DNA from: Cryoendolithus antarcticus
Taxonomy: Eukaryota; Ascomycota; Dothideomycetes; Cladosporiales; Cladosporiaceae
DNA: 64,000 bases
NCBI GenBank assembly: GCA_002077065.1
Contig: NAJO01000034.1
Span: 186,001 to 250,000 of the forward strand
Direction: 5' to 3'
Translations under genes and position numbers: made by a program
In this document: positions 10,244-23,608 of the stretch, piece after piece
How positions within the stretch are numbered: position 1 is the stretch's first letter
How the letters are laid out: every line of letters starts with the position of its first letter
The notes under the pieces: generated by a model
Told to the model about the DNA's origin: nothing
Databases searched by the model: none
What the model saw: only the letters and a program-made list of their open reading frames with translations

Positions 10244-12640
10244 AGCGAGTGTCGGCCCTTCTCTCCTTGGGCACGCTATGGGGGGCGATCCTAAAGAGTA
10301 GCTGGATTATGCTACACCGTTATCAGCTCTGTCCACTGGTAGGCGAGCTTGCGTTTTGGGAAATGATGGGTGGATGCAGTACATGAGTTACAGGTGTTCC
10401 AGCATAGGGGAGGAGCAAGAATCCCGCATGCAGCATGATGATCTGTGAACACCCCAATTGTGACCAGGCTGCATCGCACATAATACCTGAGATTAGCGTC
10501 GCATATTTCCATCATACGGGACAGTAGGTGCCCTTCCAGGATCTTTGGATGGCGCTGCCCGGCCCAATCGTCGTACAGCATCTTGAAGTGACAGGAACAG
10601 CGAGAGCAAGGGCCACCATCATCTGCAAGGGTCTAGTGTGAGACTAGGCATGGTCACGCCTGGTGTCAAAAGTCCTAGTACGCTCCCTGTGGACGTCGGA
10701 CGCGACGAGGCGACTTCCCGGTTTTAAGCGTTTCCCAAGCCAAGCTCCGTATATCGGCCTCTCAAACCTCGCTGACTACGGTCATGAAGCCTAATGCTCA
10801 GAGATTGACATCAGCCATCGTTTCTAGACAGCTCCTCTGCAGTGGAGCTAGTCAGTTCGATTGGAGACATGTGCCCTAGGATTGTACTCGTGCAGAGTGT
10901 GATTCGGGAATGCGATACCATATACTTCGCATCGTAAAGCCTTGTAGCGGATGGAAAATCCAGATGCCTGAGATACACATCCGTATTAACGCCTCAACAC
11001 ACGACATTGACTTTACACCGTGTCTTCGAGCACTGATAGCGAAATCCATATTCATCGCAAGTTGTTTGTAAGATATGCTTAGATAAATGCTTACGCGGGC
11101 TCGCGGGCCGCCCCGCTATGCACGCACTCACGCGAAAGCAGGTAGAGCTGGAATACACATTCGTAGAAGCGACTCTTCTTGACACCGATTATCCAACGTT
11201 CAATACACGGGCACTTGCTCCCCGACTACAAAATACTGTTCGTCTACTACTCGGTCTCGTACAAGTATAATCGTTCGTTTTGAGCTACTATAGTCTACCC
11301 TTAGGATAAATAGTAGGGGACGTCTATATATCCTCAGGGTGAAAGCGAGCGATGCTAGCCGATACACCATATCGGAGCGTGCTATCACCAGCGAGAAACG
11401 CGTTTATAATCACTAATCCACAGAATTTTGCAGATGCCGGACTTTTTTTCGTCTAGGGTCCTCCCCAGCTCTTCCTGCATCTCAACAGCAACCAAATGAC
11501 TTGCGAAGCATCCCTAACAGTGTGCAAGAGATGTTTAGTGGCGATGGAATCGACTGTCAATGACCCCAGGTTTGTGCGACGAATTTCGTTGCCAGTCGCA
11601 ACTGCCGCCCGCGCATTCGATTCAAGCACTCTGGGCCTCCTCAGACCCTTAGATCCGAACCTCTGGATGCTAAACTCTCTCTGATGAGGCGATTTACTTG
11701 GACAGTGAATGGAGACATATCAGTGTTGTCCACGCCGTCGTAGTACGACTGGTAGCCAGAGTGTCTTAGCACTACATGCCAGCCAAATCATGGGGCGCAC
11801 GTCGTTGTCATATTGATGTGTACAGGTTCAGGAAGGAGCTTGTTCGGTAAAAGATGGATCCTTCGCAGGCGCCGTGCTCGATACAAGGCTCGATCATAAA
11901 ACGTCTCCATACGGCTGAGCTCTCGTCACCACTATGGCGAGTCATGAAGGCCGACATCTGCGTGCGCTATGCCTGCTTGCCTTGTGCATCTGAACGCTGG
12001 TTTCTGTCGACCTTCGGATCAATTCTTGCTTGAAATATAGCAGATGTTATCGGGGCGCACATGCGCAGAACATGCTCCAGCCACTTGCCGGGCTTTTGCA
12101 CAGCATCGACGACTACTGCCGAGAAACGCTTCAACAAATCGGAGTCTGAATGGCTTAGAGTCTCTGTAGGTACAATCACATCGAGGTTGGACGGAATGTG
12201 CATGGACGTCGGTTGCTGGAACAGCATACTTCAAAACGATTCACTACATCAATATACCAACTCAGGAGCAGATGTCGAGGAACTCCATCGCCGACGATTC
12301 GATACCATAACCTGCCATCGCTTACCATGCTGGTCCCACTCCCTTTCGCACTGCTCCTTGGCTTGTCCGCGGAACACTCGAGGACCTAGGAGATTTCTGC
12401 AGTCAATCGAGGACGCTTTACCATTGACAGAAGCATTTGGCAAGCAGTACATGTGGACCGAAGAGTATTGCTAGCAGCAATGTTCGGGCAAGCCAAACCA
12501 CACACATTCCGCCTTGCAAATGATACCGAATTCAACACCCGTTTTTCATTATCTAATCTGCGAAGGGTGCCGGGGTGGGTAGACCCCGACACTGAATCTA
12601 GGCAAGATTACTTCCACCTGCTTTCTCCACTCTGCTCCAC
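10244..12640. other. Gene-poor, probably decayed interval
   Basis: No intact gene was recognised. Several short open frames exist on both strands. The most protein-like is on the minus strand at 12227-11967 (ATG start, 86 codons, containing FSAVVVDAVQKPGKWLEHVL), with no recognised family and no clear partner exon. The left part adjoins the DUF3435 relic and may belong to the same dead element. Confidence 0.4.
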
Positions 12641-13462
12641 TCAAAACTGGATAACACCGGCTTTGATCCCAGCAACAACACCACCATCATTAAGCACGTC
12701 GATCCCAGTGATGAAGGCACCCCGCTCATCCATAAGGAACGCTGCAAGCTGACCGCATTCGGCTGGAGTTCCCATACGGCCCACAGCGGACTCTTGCAGC
12801 ATGTGCTGATATAGCTCAGCGTGCGGGCCGGACATCTCATCGCGTGCAAGCGGAGTGCAGATGATTCCAGGACTGATGCAGTTCACACGGGCACCACGCT
12901 TTCCCCAGGTCACTGCCGCGCCCTGAACGCGCAACGCATTCGCACGTTTGGCAAGGATGTAGGCCGCCATTGAGTTCTCGACGTTCTTCACCTCTGCAAG
13001 CTGTTCAATCTGCGAGGGTGTGCCGTAGGCTAGGGTGTGTTCCAGTTCGGAGGAGAGCTGTCCGCCCATTTGGCCGGCCTGGCTGGCAACAACGATGCCC
13101 GAGGCTCCCTTGCTCACGACTTCGGCAAAGGCGTCGAGAACATAGACTGTGCCTAGCAAATCGACGTGGACGACTCTCTCGGGAGGTGCCTGGTTGGGGG
13201 AGACACCGGCAGCTTGGATGACACGTGTGACAGAGCCGAGAGAAGCTGCCTTTCTGGCCAAAGCGGCGACTGCTTCCTTGTCCGAGACGTCGGTCGGATG
13301 AGTGACGACTCGGTAACCTTCGTTACGCAGCATCTCTGCCGTAGAGTTCAACTGAGGTTCATTGTAATCCGCAAGTAAGAGGTTGCGGCCGGTGACTGTG
13401 ACGCGAGCAATCGCGAGCCCGATGCTACCGGTACCGATGAGAACGGCAACCTCGTCAGCCAT
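12641..13462 (-). CDS. Short-chain dehydrogenase/reductase, single exon
   Basis: 273 aa from a clear ATG at 13462, no intron needed. The N-terminal cofactor motif is IGTGSIGLAIAR (a GxxxGxG variant with GTGSIG), followed by an AAG motif, VVASQAG (catalytic Ser), YILAKRANALR (YxxxK), then RVNCISPGIICTPL and a C-terminal DVLNDGG. This order is diagnostic of classical SDRs; substrate unknown. It is not close to the SDR at 1323-2201. It stands alone between decayed DNA and an intergenic region, so its context does not help assign a pathway. Confidence 0.9.
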   Translation of the reverse strand: MADEVAVLIGTGSIGLAIARVTVTGRNLLLADYNEPQLNSTAEMLRNEGYRVVTHPTDVSDKEAVAALARKAASLGSVTRVIQAAGVSPNQAPPERVVHVDLLGTVYVLDAFAEVVSKGASGIVVASQAGQMGGQLSSELEHTLAYGTPSQIEQLAEVKNVENSMAAYILAKRANALRVQGAAVTWGKRGARVNCISPGIICTPLARDEMSGPHAELYQHMLQESAVGRMGTPAECGQLAAFLMDERGAFITGIDVLNDGGVVAGIKAGVIQF

Positions 13463-14455
13463 GTCGCCCAGAAGCTTCCGTGCTCGTCGTAGAGATTTGC
13501 AATGTGAAGTGACCGATCAATCTTGTGCAGAAGTGTCAAGTAGTTATTGTTATATCCTCAAATATTGGAAAGTCGAGGGATGTTGTGGAAGTCCATTCAA
13601 TCGAGGACCGAGAGTATTATGTGTTCAAGAAGACGACAAGCATATGGAGACTATGTGGTTCATGGGGCGGAGATAACTCTGGCCCACACAGAGCTGATAC
13701 CGCACTTACCAGTAAACGCGCGACTTGGTCTAAGAAGGCGACATCTTCGCGAGACTATTACAACAATTCAGAGCATCGTACAAGCATTCTGAAAACGCAA
13801 TATTACAGAGCATATGCTTAAGCGTTTGTGACATGAATTTAGGATCTCTGGCCTGCTATAGGGACCACACGTCGCTGCCTTCATCGAGTACAGATCTTGT
13901 GTGGGCTCAGAGTTATGTCCGCCCCAGCGTTCTGAGCTTAGGTTTCCTCGAGCATGCATCTACAAATCCACCGAGATGCTACCGTGGCTACTTAGGCGTA
14001 GCGGTGGTCGCGCCTGCCACTCTATCTCTGGAGCTCCACGAGCACACTGGCGCTACTGCATACCCCGCGGCATTCGTGAGCTCGATGTCCCGCGTCAGCC
14101 AAGTCACTCAAGGTGAGGTTACAATCCAAACCGCCGCTGTGTCATGCGCGTCGTCGACATGCAAGCACTCAAGACCCGTCGAGGATTTGTCGCGACCCTA
14201 AGTGAAGCTGGGGGTGCACTGTCTTCCGCTCAATCGCGTTGGTATTGCTACATCGAACTGTATCAGCCGGGCTGGAGACCTAGGGATCAGGATACCAGTA
14301 TACTGAGAGGGGAGGAACGCCCCTAAGTGCAATGAATGGCAGCTACCTAGCACGTTTATCAGTACTGAGTGAGCAATCTTACGGCTGAACGAGCAAACGA
14401 CGCGATTCTTCATGTGGTAAAAGGCATGAAGCCCGAGCCAGTACTTTGACATCGT
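13463..14455. other. Intergenic, nothing recognised
   Basis: About 1 kb between the SDR promoter (left) and the 3' end of the first permease (right). Short open frames occur, for example plus strand 13833-14201, but show no domain or splice structure. Confidence 0.4.
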
Positions 14456-16259
14456 TCAACCTACGACATCCTTGCTCGGATCCCTATACAGTCTTCGGCC
14501 AATCGTAACGTAGTACACCCCAGCAAACAGGGTCGTGACAATGAAGATGAGTGGACCCCAGTTGAGAGACGCAGCGTCGACCTCCGGCGCAGGTGAAAAT
14601 GCCAAGAAGATTGTCAGGAAGATGTCGTAACAGAGAGCAACAACATTGGTAACCGCACCGTAGCGCCCAAGATTGAACCGCGCAATGTCTCGGTGATATT
14701 TGCCGGTAGATCGCGCCCAAAGAGCGCAGGCGTGGGTGAGTGCGTATGAAGCATTGAGGGCGATGAGCTGGCCTGAGATGATTGCGTTGAACGCGATCGT
14801 CGAGCCAAAGTTGATACATGTCAGGGCAGCAGTGACAAAGCAGGTGACGTAGACTGAGTTACGAGGTGGATGAGTTGGCTTCGTGACCTATGGTGTGACG
14901 GTGCATCAGCGCTCAATGGCTCGGCATAAACGAAGACATCGTCACTGACCTTGGCGAGCCATTTAGAACCTGGCAGTCCGCCGTCGCGAGCGAAAGCAGC
15001 CATCTCCCGGGAAGCGGCAGCGTTGCAGCCCGTGCAGCCGGCAAAAGCTATCAGTACGATGATCGCTGTGATCGCTTGCGCCCATCTCTGGCCCGCTTGC
15101 TGAAGGGCATAGATGAAGGGGAAGCCGGTCGAGCTGTCCAGAGCGGCGTCAACGTCCGGTATACTCCACATGGTCAGGGTGATGACGACGAAGGCCACCG
15201 CAGCATTGCCACAATAGCTCCAAACGATTGCGAGTGGGACGGCTCGGCCGGCATTGGAAACTTCTTCCGCCATATGTGCCGCTGCATCGAAAGCTGGAAG
15301 GGCGCATGTCAGGCTCGTTCACTAGGACTGAAATGCTCCTTCCACTTACATGTCAATGCATATACGTTACCGATTTGACCGACAAGGACAGCGATGCCAA
15401 GGTTGCTCCAGCCTGAACTAGTGAAGCTTGTCACGGTCTCGGAAAAGGGAGGATGCGGTGCTAGACCAGCAAGGCAACCGGCAACAGGCAGCCAGCCGAT
15501 GAACAAGACGACCATTGCGATCATCTGAATGTAGATCAAGGGCTTCGTAGACGTCGCATTGATGGCCAATATGAGCAGGACTAGCGCAAATACGCACAGA
15601 TTGTTCTGCCACGGTGTTGGAACATAGTCTGGGTAGAAGAGTGCGGCAAGCGAAGGTACGAAGCTGCCAGCAAGGAACGTGGCTCCTGCGGCAGTGCTTT
15701 GCCAGGCGATCGTTGACCACCATCCAGTGAAATAGCTCAACGGCTTTTTGTAGCGCGGTGCGAACTCGGAAACCCAGTGGTACTGTCCGCCGTTGATTGG
15801 GGCAATAGATGTGTACTCGGCGATCGAGAACACGTTGCTTAGGGCGAGTATCGCAGTGAAGATGAAGGACCAAAAGATTCCAGCAGTCCCACCGTTCAAG
15901 AGTCCCGGCGTAAGAGATCTGTATTGCGTGAGAATCACTTGCTCAAGGTATCAGCCATCGGCTTGCACGCACGCAAGGGATACTTGCCAGCTTGCCTGTA
16001 TAGAGGCGCTGGTAGCGAATATGGTCCTTCCGCGATGCACACGCTAGTCCGTGTCAGCTGATTTTAGGATTTGTGGTGAAGAGAGCGGTCTGACCTTGTA
16101 CTGCGATAACTTGCCCATGCGGCGTATCTCTCTCTCGTCCCACTCATGGATGCCACCGTCCCCGCCTTGGGTAGTATCTCCTCGCTGGACATCCCTCACG
16201 TGTGAATTGTAGCTCATCTCAACCTCTTCGCTCGCCGGCTCTTTCGTTCTTGAGGCCAT
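14456..16259 (-). CDS. APC-family amino-acid/GABA/choline permease 1, five exons
   Basis: Exons (minus) 16259-16095, 16043-15984, 15941-15350, 15293-14950 and 14887-14456 join to 530 aa. Introns are 51, 42, 56 and 62 nt. Landmarks: N-terminal MGKLSQYK, then LLNGGTAGIFW, INGGQYHWVSEF, FTGWWSTIAWQ, a FDAAAHMAEEV block, SREMAAFARDGGLPGS and about 12 hydrophobic segments. This is the fungal Uga4/Hnm1-type subgroup of the amino acid-polyamine-organocation superfamily, which imports GABA, choline or amino acids at the plasma or vacuolar membrane. The substrate is not deducible. Splice sites were chosen because each restores a conserved block. The second intron is short (42 nt) and the least certain. 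It is divergent from a rhodopsin-like gene at 17182. Confidence 0.9.
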
Positions 16260-17181
16260 TCTGGCTACTTGAAATGTGCAATGAAGAGGAGAGGAACGAA
16301 GCACAGGGTACTTGCGAAACCCGGGAGGACGACACGAAAGCGAGACGGCAGTGAGTGATCAAGTGCAAAGAGACGAAGCGTTCCTTCCCAGAGCCCAGAA
16401 CAAGGAGATCGAAAGCGACGGGCATGGAGCGTAGAGGAGACGATGGACACATGTGGCAAATACAGTACCTCAATAGCTCAAGTGAACGTGCGCGCGCATC
16501 CAACAAATCCGCGCATATCGGCTCTCAGCGACCCTTGCTGCCATGCATCAATAGTTCAACGGATCACAAACCACACGGCACGTCGAGGGCACATCTGCTA
16601 TCAAGCTGCGAAGCTAAGCTGTGCTGAAGCCCATATTGGTGAAGATTGGCTTCACTTCCCCGAAGACTAGAGACGCCGCCACGCGCCCTAGCTTTCCGGA
16701 AAAGAAATAGCCCCTGGCAGAGTGACCCTAGCGCATAAGCCAATCGCCGCGAGTTTTACTCTAAACTTAATTAACGCTGCGAGGAAGCGAATCTGCGAGT
16801 AGGTTAAAACTGTATGTGCCGCTGGCTTGCGCTAGTGTAGATAGCTCCTCGGCAGATATGAGCCACGATCGACGCTGATTGTACCTCCTGTCTCCGAACA
16901 GTATCTTGGATCAATTCTAGCCCTCGCCACTTTCGATATGCCGCACCTTGGTCAGGATAATGATTAGCAACATGCGGCACAGGTTGAGGCGCATCAAGAC
17001 ACCTTGCACATCGGCTTGAACTGTGTTGCACTCGGTCCATAGGTACCTACGTTATCTAGCAGGCCTCTCTGCTTCCTTCGCTAGACTAATAAGGTCGGTC
17101 TTGAGTGCAAATCGTATGTAATCATTCCTTTTCTCCAGGCAATTTAGCAAAATCGCAACCGAAGCTTCTCGTACAAACACC
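16260..17181. other. Divergent intergenic region, permease 1 / rhodopsin-like 1
   Basis: About 920 bp between the two start codons, so it must contain both promoters. No gene, repeat or specific site is recognised. Confidence 0.5.
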
Positions 17182-18436
17182 ATGAATCGGACAGCGGTTA
17201 CACTAGCCATAGTATCTGCTATCTTTTTCACTACACAGGCTGTGGCAATTGCTGCTCGGTGTTATCATCGCACACAAGCAAACAGATATGCAGCGAAGGA
17301 TCTGGTACGCGCAGCATGCTGTACATTTCCAGCTGGAAGCTAAATACTGCGACAGAGAGTGGGAGCGGTGGGCTGGTCCCTTGATGACTATCTCATCTTC
17401 GTTGCGTACGTAAGGCCTTCTAAGCAAAGCGATGTTCTGCTCTCACACTTTGGACTGAAGATTCGCATTCTAGACGATAGCTATCGGAAATTGGATGCTT
17501 CTCATATGGGCTGGCTTCCAAGGCCTTGGGACTGACAATGTCCTCGAGCATGAGGATTTGATTCAAACGGTAAGCCGGTAGCCTCCCATATCACCATCCC
17601 ATTCAACTGAAATCGGACAGCTTCTCCTAGCCTTACAGGCTCTTCTGATCGTCTCGAACTTTCTCGCAAAGAGCTCGTTCGCCTTACTTCTTGCAAGGAT
17701 CGCCACGACGCAGTCAGCTATCGAGCGCCTCTCCAAGGCACTTTGCGCGCTCGTTGCAAGCCTCGGTGTCGTTGCGGCGCTAGTGGTCATCGTTCCTTGC
17801 TGGCCACAAGCCAGAAGCGCGTCGTGTCTTCATGATGTGAGTCACTTCCTCATTTGTCTGCGGACAACCTTGCTGATGTCAGATGGCTTCAGTCGTACCG
17901 CTCGATAGTACTGGCAGTGTTCGACGTCACCACCGAGCTTGTTATTATCGCATTCCCGTTATATGCACTCCGCAGCATGCAATTTCGTTCTGTTGCGCAG
18001 AAGTATAAGCTTGCGCTGGTCATCATCCTCGGCCGATGCAGGTCGGTATCCACCGCGAAGGGAAGCCGACCCAGTGCGCTGATCGTTCGACAGCACCATC
18101 CCCTTGGCAATCAGCTTCTGTGTTGTCATGCTACGCTCCTCCGATTCTCCCTTCCTCGGACCCCAGATTCTCGATGCCCTCGAACGCCAGCAAGGCGGAA
18201 TGTTTACCTCTCTCCTCACATCGACACTGATCCCGGTCTTCAATTTGTTCCAGCTCACAAAGATTGAGCTGGTTGAATCGGACATTGAATTGAGAATCAA
18301 GAAGACGATCGAAGTACTGGTGGAAGACGATAAACAACAGCAAAACCTCACGTCGTCCGCTGCATCGCTCAGCCCTTCGACGCAGGCGGATACCAGAGAC
18401 CTGCTGGATCGACAATTCTATGATCATCGAATGTAG
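17182..18436 (+). CDS. Fungal rhodopsin-like seven-helix membrane protein 1, six exons
   Basis: Exons 17182-17304, 17356-17409, 17474-17569, 17621-17836, 17893-18041 and 18094-18436 join to 326 aa. Introns are 51, 64, 51, 56 and 52 nt. Features of the fungal rhodopsin-domain (PTH11-related, no CFEM) family: a first helix starting at residue 5, WSLDDYLIFVA after helix 1, a lumenal CW..C segment before intron 4, FDVTTELVIIAFPLY in helix 5, and a SSDSPFLG loop before the last helix. The function of this family is mostly unknown; some members act as receptors. The C-terminal tail (about 60 residues, charged) lacks the pattern of the paralogue at 23609, so the 3' end is less certain. The last intron could also end at 18114. 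Confidence 0.75.
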
Positions 18437-20266
18437 GAACAGGTAAACAAGCGATCGCCGCGAGCAGTACCGAAGGCCAGATGCCCAAGACGCACCTTGC
18501 TCTCACAAGTAGCCGGGTCGCATCACAGAATGTGCGTTCGAGATAAGCGGAACTACGCGAAAGATACCCAGATTGACGTCAAGCTTCCAGACGCACTTCC
18601 CGAGCTCAATTTTGGAAAGTACAGAGCATGTCAGTATAGGCAGCATTGCCGCTCGGGGATCAGCAAATCGTCTATCCGTCGATGCGACTTTCACTCCTGG
18701 TGAGAAGTTTCACTGTCTCTGTATCGGGCTCGGCGTAGCCTCTGCAGGTGAATATGTGGGGTCCCAGGTTCTTTTCGAAGTGAGTAGACTTGGGTGAGAC
18801 AGTCTAGTCAGGGTTCTCGTCCGCAATTGTCTAAACTCATTATACGACCCTGCTTTCTATGGCCTTCGAGGATTGGAGCAAATTCAACTCGACATTGGAC
18901 GACGAAGCTTTTTTGCGTGCGCCAGGCGCATATCTGACACGTACTGAGCCGCATGGTAGCCGTCATGACGTGCTAAGAATCGAGTGTCGCAGCAGTCCGC
19001 GACTGCAAGGCCCGGAGGGAAGTCCTCGTTCAAGGCTGCTCCCCTGTGTCACAAGGTTACGTCTATTCTTGCTTGGGACTCTATGTGTAGCAGCTGTTCT
19101 TGGGGCGTATACGGATAGTGTGCTCCGGAGCCCTGCCAGGTCTATGCACAGCATCGACGCGCGATCTTGGTAACGGTCCAAAACCATGAGCATAGTGGTG
19201 TTCGTGAGAGGGCTAAGGGTGGAACCTGTACATGTAAATTCAAGATCAAGTTGTTATGCGGCTGATTCTAGCTCTAACCATATAGTGCATCCTCTGGGAA
19301 GTCTTCCACTGCCTCGCTACAAATGCAAATCACGACAAGTGAATGCTTCGAAGCGTGAATAGAAACGAGGGAGTATAGTCCCTGTTGGACATGCCTGGCA
19401 ATCCGTTGTACAATAGCATCGACGTCTTCCTTAATCCATTTGCGACAAGTCGTAAAAGCGCGCGGGTTGGTCCTGTCCATGTTTTGGAAGATGCAATCTA
19501 TACCAACAACATGGACGTCTGGGTCACTGGTATCGACTTCGGGCCCTTCAGAAAATGTTAGCTCTCGCACTTCGTCCCTTTCACGCGACTATCTACTCAC
19601 TATTGGCAACCGCACTTGACTCTACAATTCTAATCTTGGTAGAGGAAGGTGCCGTACCTGACGCATCTGCAACCGGATGATCCATCGTTGAGGCACCAAG
19701 AGTACATATGCCTTAAGCACACGACGACATTTGTCCTAGATTGTTGTGAGCAAAGTTCTGGGGTTGATTGCTTGCGGCCCTCGGTGTCTGCAAATTCGAG
19801 TATCGACCAGGTCGGTGCAGAAGAAGCTAGGTGAGTTACAAGAGCAAAAGCAGCAAATATTCAAATGATTCGCCTGCGAGCTGTGCGCAAAGTGATGACG
19901 GCGCCTGTTACCAGGATGTAGTGTACACCATAACTTGCACCGGCCAGCTGCGAGATTCGGGTCGCCTCTTCCCAGTCTGCTGTGCCGCAGAAATACCTGC
20001 CGAGGTGAGTTCTCATCCTTCATGTTCACTGTACGTTATCTAGGCATCGTCTAGGCGTCACCTGATGGGGCTTTCTCCTTATGAGTATGAGACCATGTAG
20101 GGAACAGGGTCGTATAACATAAGTAGCATTGCCCATGGAGACGTGGGAATAGTCTTCTGTACTGGTTCAATCTACCGTTCTGCTAGACCAGTGCTGGAAT
20201 CAAGGGATGATATGTCAAGCATCTCTAAGCACAAGATCGGAGGGTCGATATCAACACCTCGCCATA
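18437..20266. other. Long intergenic region with one weak ORF
   Basis: No confident gene. On the plus strand 18859-19173 (ATG start, 104 codons) encodes one hydrophobic segment (RLRLFLLGTLCVAAVLGAYT) after about 65 polar residues. It might be the first exon of a single-pass membrane protein, but no continuation was found. The remainder shows only short unsupported frames. Confidence 0.35.
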
Positions 20267-22362
20267 TCACTCCACTCTATGCAAACGCTCTTTCGGCGAT
20301 ACATACACCTTCCTGCCTTTGACAAGGTAATAAATCGTGGCAAAGATGACAACAAAGCCGATCAGCAGGCTTGAGAAGTTCATGGACTTTGCGGTCGTGG
20401 GTGTAACACCTGGAAACTGGATAAAGACGAAGATCGGCGCCAGCCAGCATAGCGCGATCACGTTGATCGGAAGTCCCCATCTGCCGAGCGACCTGGAGAT
20501 TGTCAACGTTGGTTCTTTGACCATCAAGATCTGCAGCCCGTACCAGTTTCGTGGAGGCAATGTCTCGCCTCGCAAACGCTTGACAGTAATGCAGCTGATA
20601 CATATCAGGTAGGACGCCAATATGCTGCCGGTGCCAAGGGCGAGTATGGCATTCAGGGCGACCGCTGAGCCAATGTTGATTAGCGACAGAAGTATGCAGA
20701 TAACGAGGGACACCAGGATGGCGCTGATCGGTATGCTCCAATGAGGCGGTACCTGGGCTTAGCATCAGCCAAGTATACAGTATGGCGCCATGGTCTGGGA
20801 GGCTTGCACTTACGTATCGCACAGTGCTCGAGAACGGCACCCCTTCATCGCGCGCGAAGGACCAGATCTGACGACTTGCTGTGGCCACGCATGCAATCAC
20901 ACTCCCTAGAAGAGGTAATAATATGAGTACCGTCATGAGCGTTGTGCCAACATGGCTCTTGGTGACGTTGAAAAAGACCTGGATGAACGGATAGCCAGTC
21001 GCAGTCGCTAGGATCTCGTCCAAGTCACCTAGCGTGAAGATCATCGTGATAGCCATAACGAAGCCCAGGAATCCGTTGATGTAGGTTGACCACATGATGG
21101 CGCGTGGCATGGCTCGAGTCGCATCCTTTGTTTCTTCGGCTGGTCTGCGTCAGAGATATGTGACCTCAAAGTAAGATCTACAGACATACACATGTGTACT
21201 TGGCTATCGAAGCCGTTGAGAGAAACCGTGAGCGAATACAGCCCGACCAACAAGGATAGACCATCAGACGCCCATCCTCCACCATTATTGATATGGAAGA
21301 ATGCGCTGTAGGGATTGTTACGTGGCGCCAACGTCCTGTTCGCGAGCGGATATAGTCAGCAAAGGCACACATGGATCGAGTCGCGAGCTCGCTGGGTCTG
21401 GTTCCGCTCGCCTGCTCCGCAATCGTGCGGTCGGTGTCCACGTACCACAAGATGATTATGATGACAAACATTCCGCCGAAATGAAGGAGAGCAAGCGAGG
21501 CTTCGACAAGAGGTAGCTGTCTGGCTCCGTAAGTATTGAATCCTACGCAAAATCCGACGACGCCCATAGTGATCAGAGTGCCGTGCCAGCCCTGTGCAAC
21601 GTAGTCGGGATATTTAAGGGTGATCAGGCCCTGTATGATCGTTGCAACAAGCATTCCAATTCCTGTGATGCCGCCTTGCCACCCAGCGATCGCAAGCCAG
21701 CCTGTGGGGAAACTGAGGTATCTTTGTACTCGCGGATGAGCGAATTCGGACACCTTCTGGCTAGTCAGCTTTGCCGTCCAACAGGCCGTTGGAGACGTGA
21801 CGACGTACCCAGTGATATTGTCCGCCCGATGTAGCAGCCTGAAGACTGTCAGCGTGTTCTCCATGCCTCACCGCTGAGGGTTCCCCAGAAATTACGCACC
21901 ATTGATGATAGCTCAGCGATGCTCGCATAGACGAAAAGAAAGCCACCAAAGACAATCACGAATCCCCAGAATAGGCCAGCTGTGCCGCCATTTGTGATGA
22001 TGGCGAAGCTGTTCTAGTGCAGAGAAGATTAGTTGGTGAGTCCGGCCGCAAAGACGCAGCATCTTCGGTATACACACCGTCAATAACGTCTCCCATGTAA
22101 CACTGCAAGCTGTCGTCAATACATGGAACTACATCGCCGTTATAGAGTGGCCGTTTGAGACTCACATCAGCGTGGATCCAAAACCAAGCATAGAAATGAA
22201 AGTAAACATCCTTCGCGTTTCTTGACTTCGACCCAATATGTCCATGTGTCGCTTGTCTGCTTCCGTACCTTGATACTTTGGTGCGATGTGCGAATCATCC
22301 AGCTTCATCTGCTCCATTGCAGCGCGATCAGAAGGACCAAGCTCTTGTTGAAAGGCCGTCAT
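20267..22362 (-). CDS. APC-family amino-acid/GABA/choline permease 2, eight exons
   Basis: Exons (minus) 22362-22166, 22102-22078, 22013-21900, 21838-21809, 21753-21446, 21335-21190, 21139-20814 and 20752-20267 join to 543 aa. Introns are 50-110 nt. Conserved blocks restored by splicing: RMFTFISMLGFGSTL|IVTWETLL|NSFAIITNGGTAG, then ASIAELSS, SGGQYHWVSEF, PTGWLAIAGWQ, a NNGGGWASDGLS loop, GFDSQVHMSEETKDA and ASRQIWSFARDEGVP. Two micro-exons (25 and 30 nt) are needed. The family is the same as permease 1, but most intron positions differ; the last one, in the loop after SFARDxGxP, corresponds. Substrate unknown. The start is taken at MTAFQQEL; a later in-frame Met (MEQMKLDD) is possible. It is divergent from the second rhodopsin-like gene. 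Confidence 0.9.
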
Positions 22363-23608
22363 GCTGGGTGGAAACGGACGTTCTCCTGTAAACAAGACCA
22401 GGAGAGCGGAAAGAGCCTGAGTGAAACATGAGATGCAGCAGTAAGAGAAGGGAAGACCATCGCGCATGCAACTTCCGAGGATACCGAGACTCTGGCGTAA
22501 GACAGCAAAGGCGGAAAGTACTCGCCTCGCCAGTGCATACAAGCTCAGCCACCGCCCAGATCTGATTGATTAATGCAGCATTCGCGGGTAAACCTTTAGC
22601 TCAGACACGCATTAGCGCAGACCGATTGCCACCAAGCGACGCTTGCAGTCAAGATCATCCTGACGGCAGTCGGAAGCCACGTTGATTCCATGGTCGCCCA
22701 TACGTTAGAGCATCATACGCTGCCTAGGTAGCAGCTGTCAGCGATGTCGCGACTCTGTGTCATGCTACAACGACGCGAAGTCAAGGGCGTTCTTCGTCTT
22801 TGAGTGGGCACAGAGCACCCCACCGTGCCGTCTCAAATCGATCGTCTCGACTCCCTACTCGGCAGTAATCAAGAGCTCGGGAACGCCTGTAAGACGATAA
22901 GCACTTTCAGATAGACTCCGATCCCCGTCTTGCAGTCCCGGAATGCCCCATATGCATCCACACTTCATTCGTGCATGCTGCATTCGCTTGTCAGTTCATT
23001 TCGCCGACCCCTACAAGCATACACGCCAGCGGCAAAGGACAAAAGCATGATAGATTACGGCAGTACGGGGGTCAGGTCCCGGGCAGGCGCCGGGATCGCG
23101 TGCATGCACCTCCATATATGTACTGTGCTTGTCGATACGTCAAGGACTCAAGAACTGCGGTACTTACGGCTGATTCTCGGGCTTCTCCCACGCAGCAAGG
23201 TGCGCTCTATCTTCCTGAGACATCTACGCCGCAATATACCACCTGGACAATTATCATACTAGCTTCGAAGGTGAACCTGGCCTCCAATTTACAGCGACGC
23301 TTGTGTCAGTGCTTCAGGTGATCGAGATCGGATGATGCTACTGATATGGCCTGCTTCCTCTTCCATGAGAGCCAAGACGGCATTGATGCTCGATCTGGAT
23401 CATGTAGTCGACTTGACCTTTACGCCGCACAATTGCGTGCCCAAGAGATAAACGGCGTAAGAGATTGCCAGTGTTATGGTTTAGTCTCAGAACTTGCTCA
23501 AGTCTCCCACGTTGCTGGACAGATACATCGCTTGCTCATAACGAAGTCTTGCCCGACATATTGTTGGCCATCGCCGTCTGAAAGCTCTAGCCTCGCTCCA
23601 GCACTTCC
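22363..23608. other. Divergent intergenic region, permease 2 / rhodopsin-like 2
   Basis: About 1.25 kb containing both promoters. Short open frames around 22930-23320 show no domain, and no structure was recognised. Confidence 0.45.

Noticed and set aside
20277..21110. 277-codon frame read straight through an intron of permease 2
   Set aside because: The part after about 20813 is low-quality sequence in the wrong frame; splicing at 20813/20753 restores the conserved permease end.
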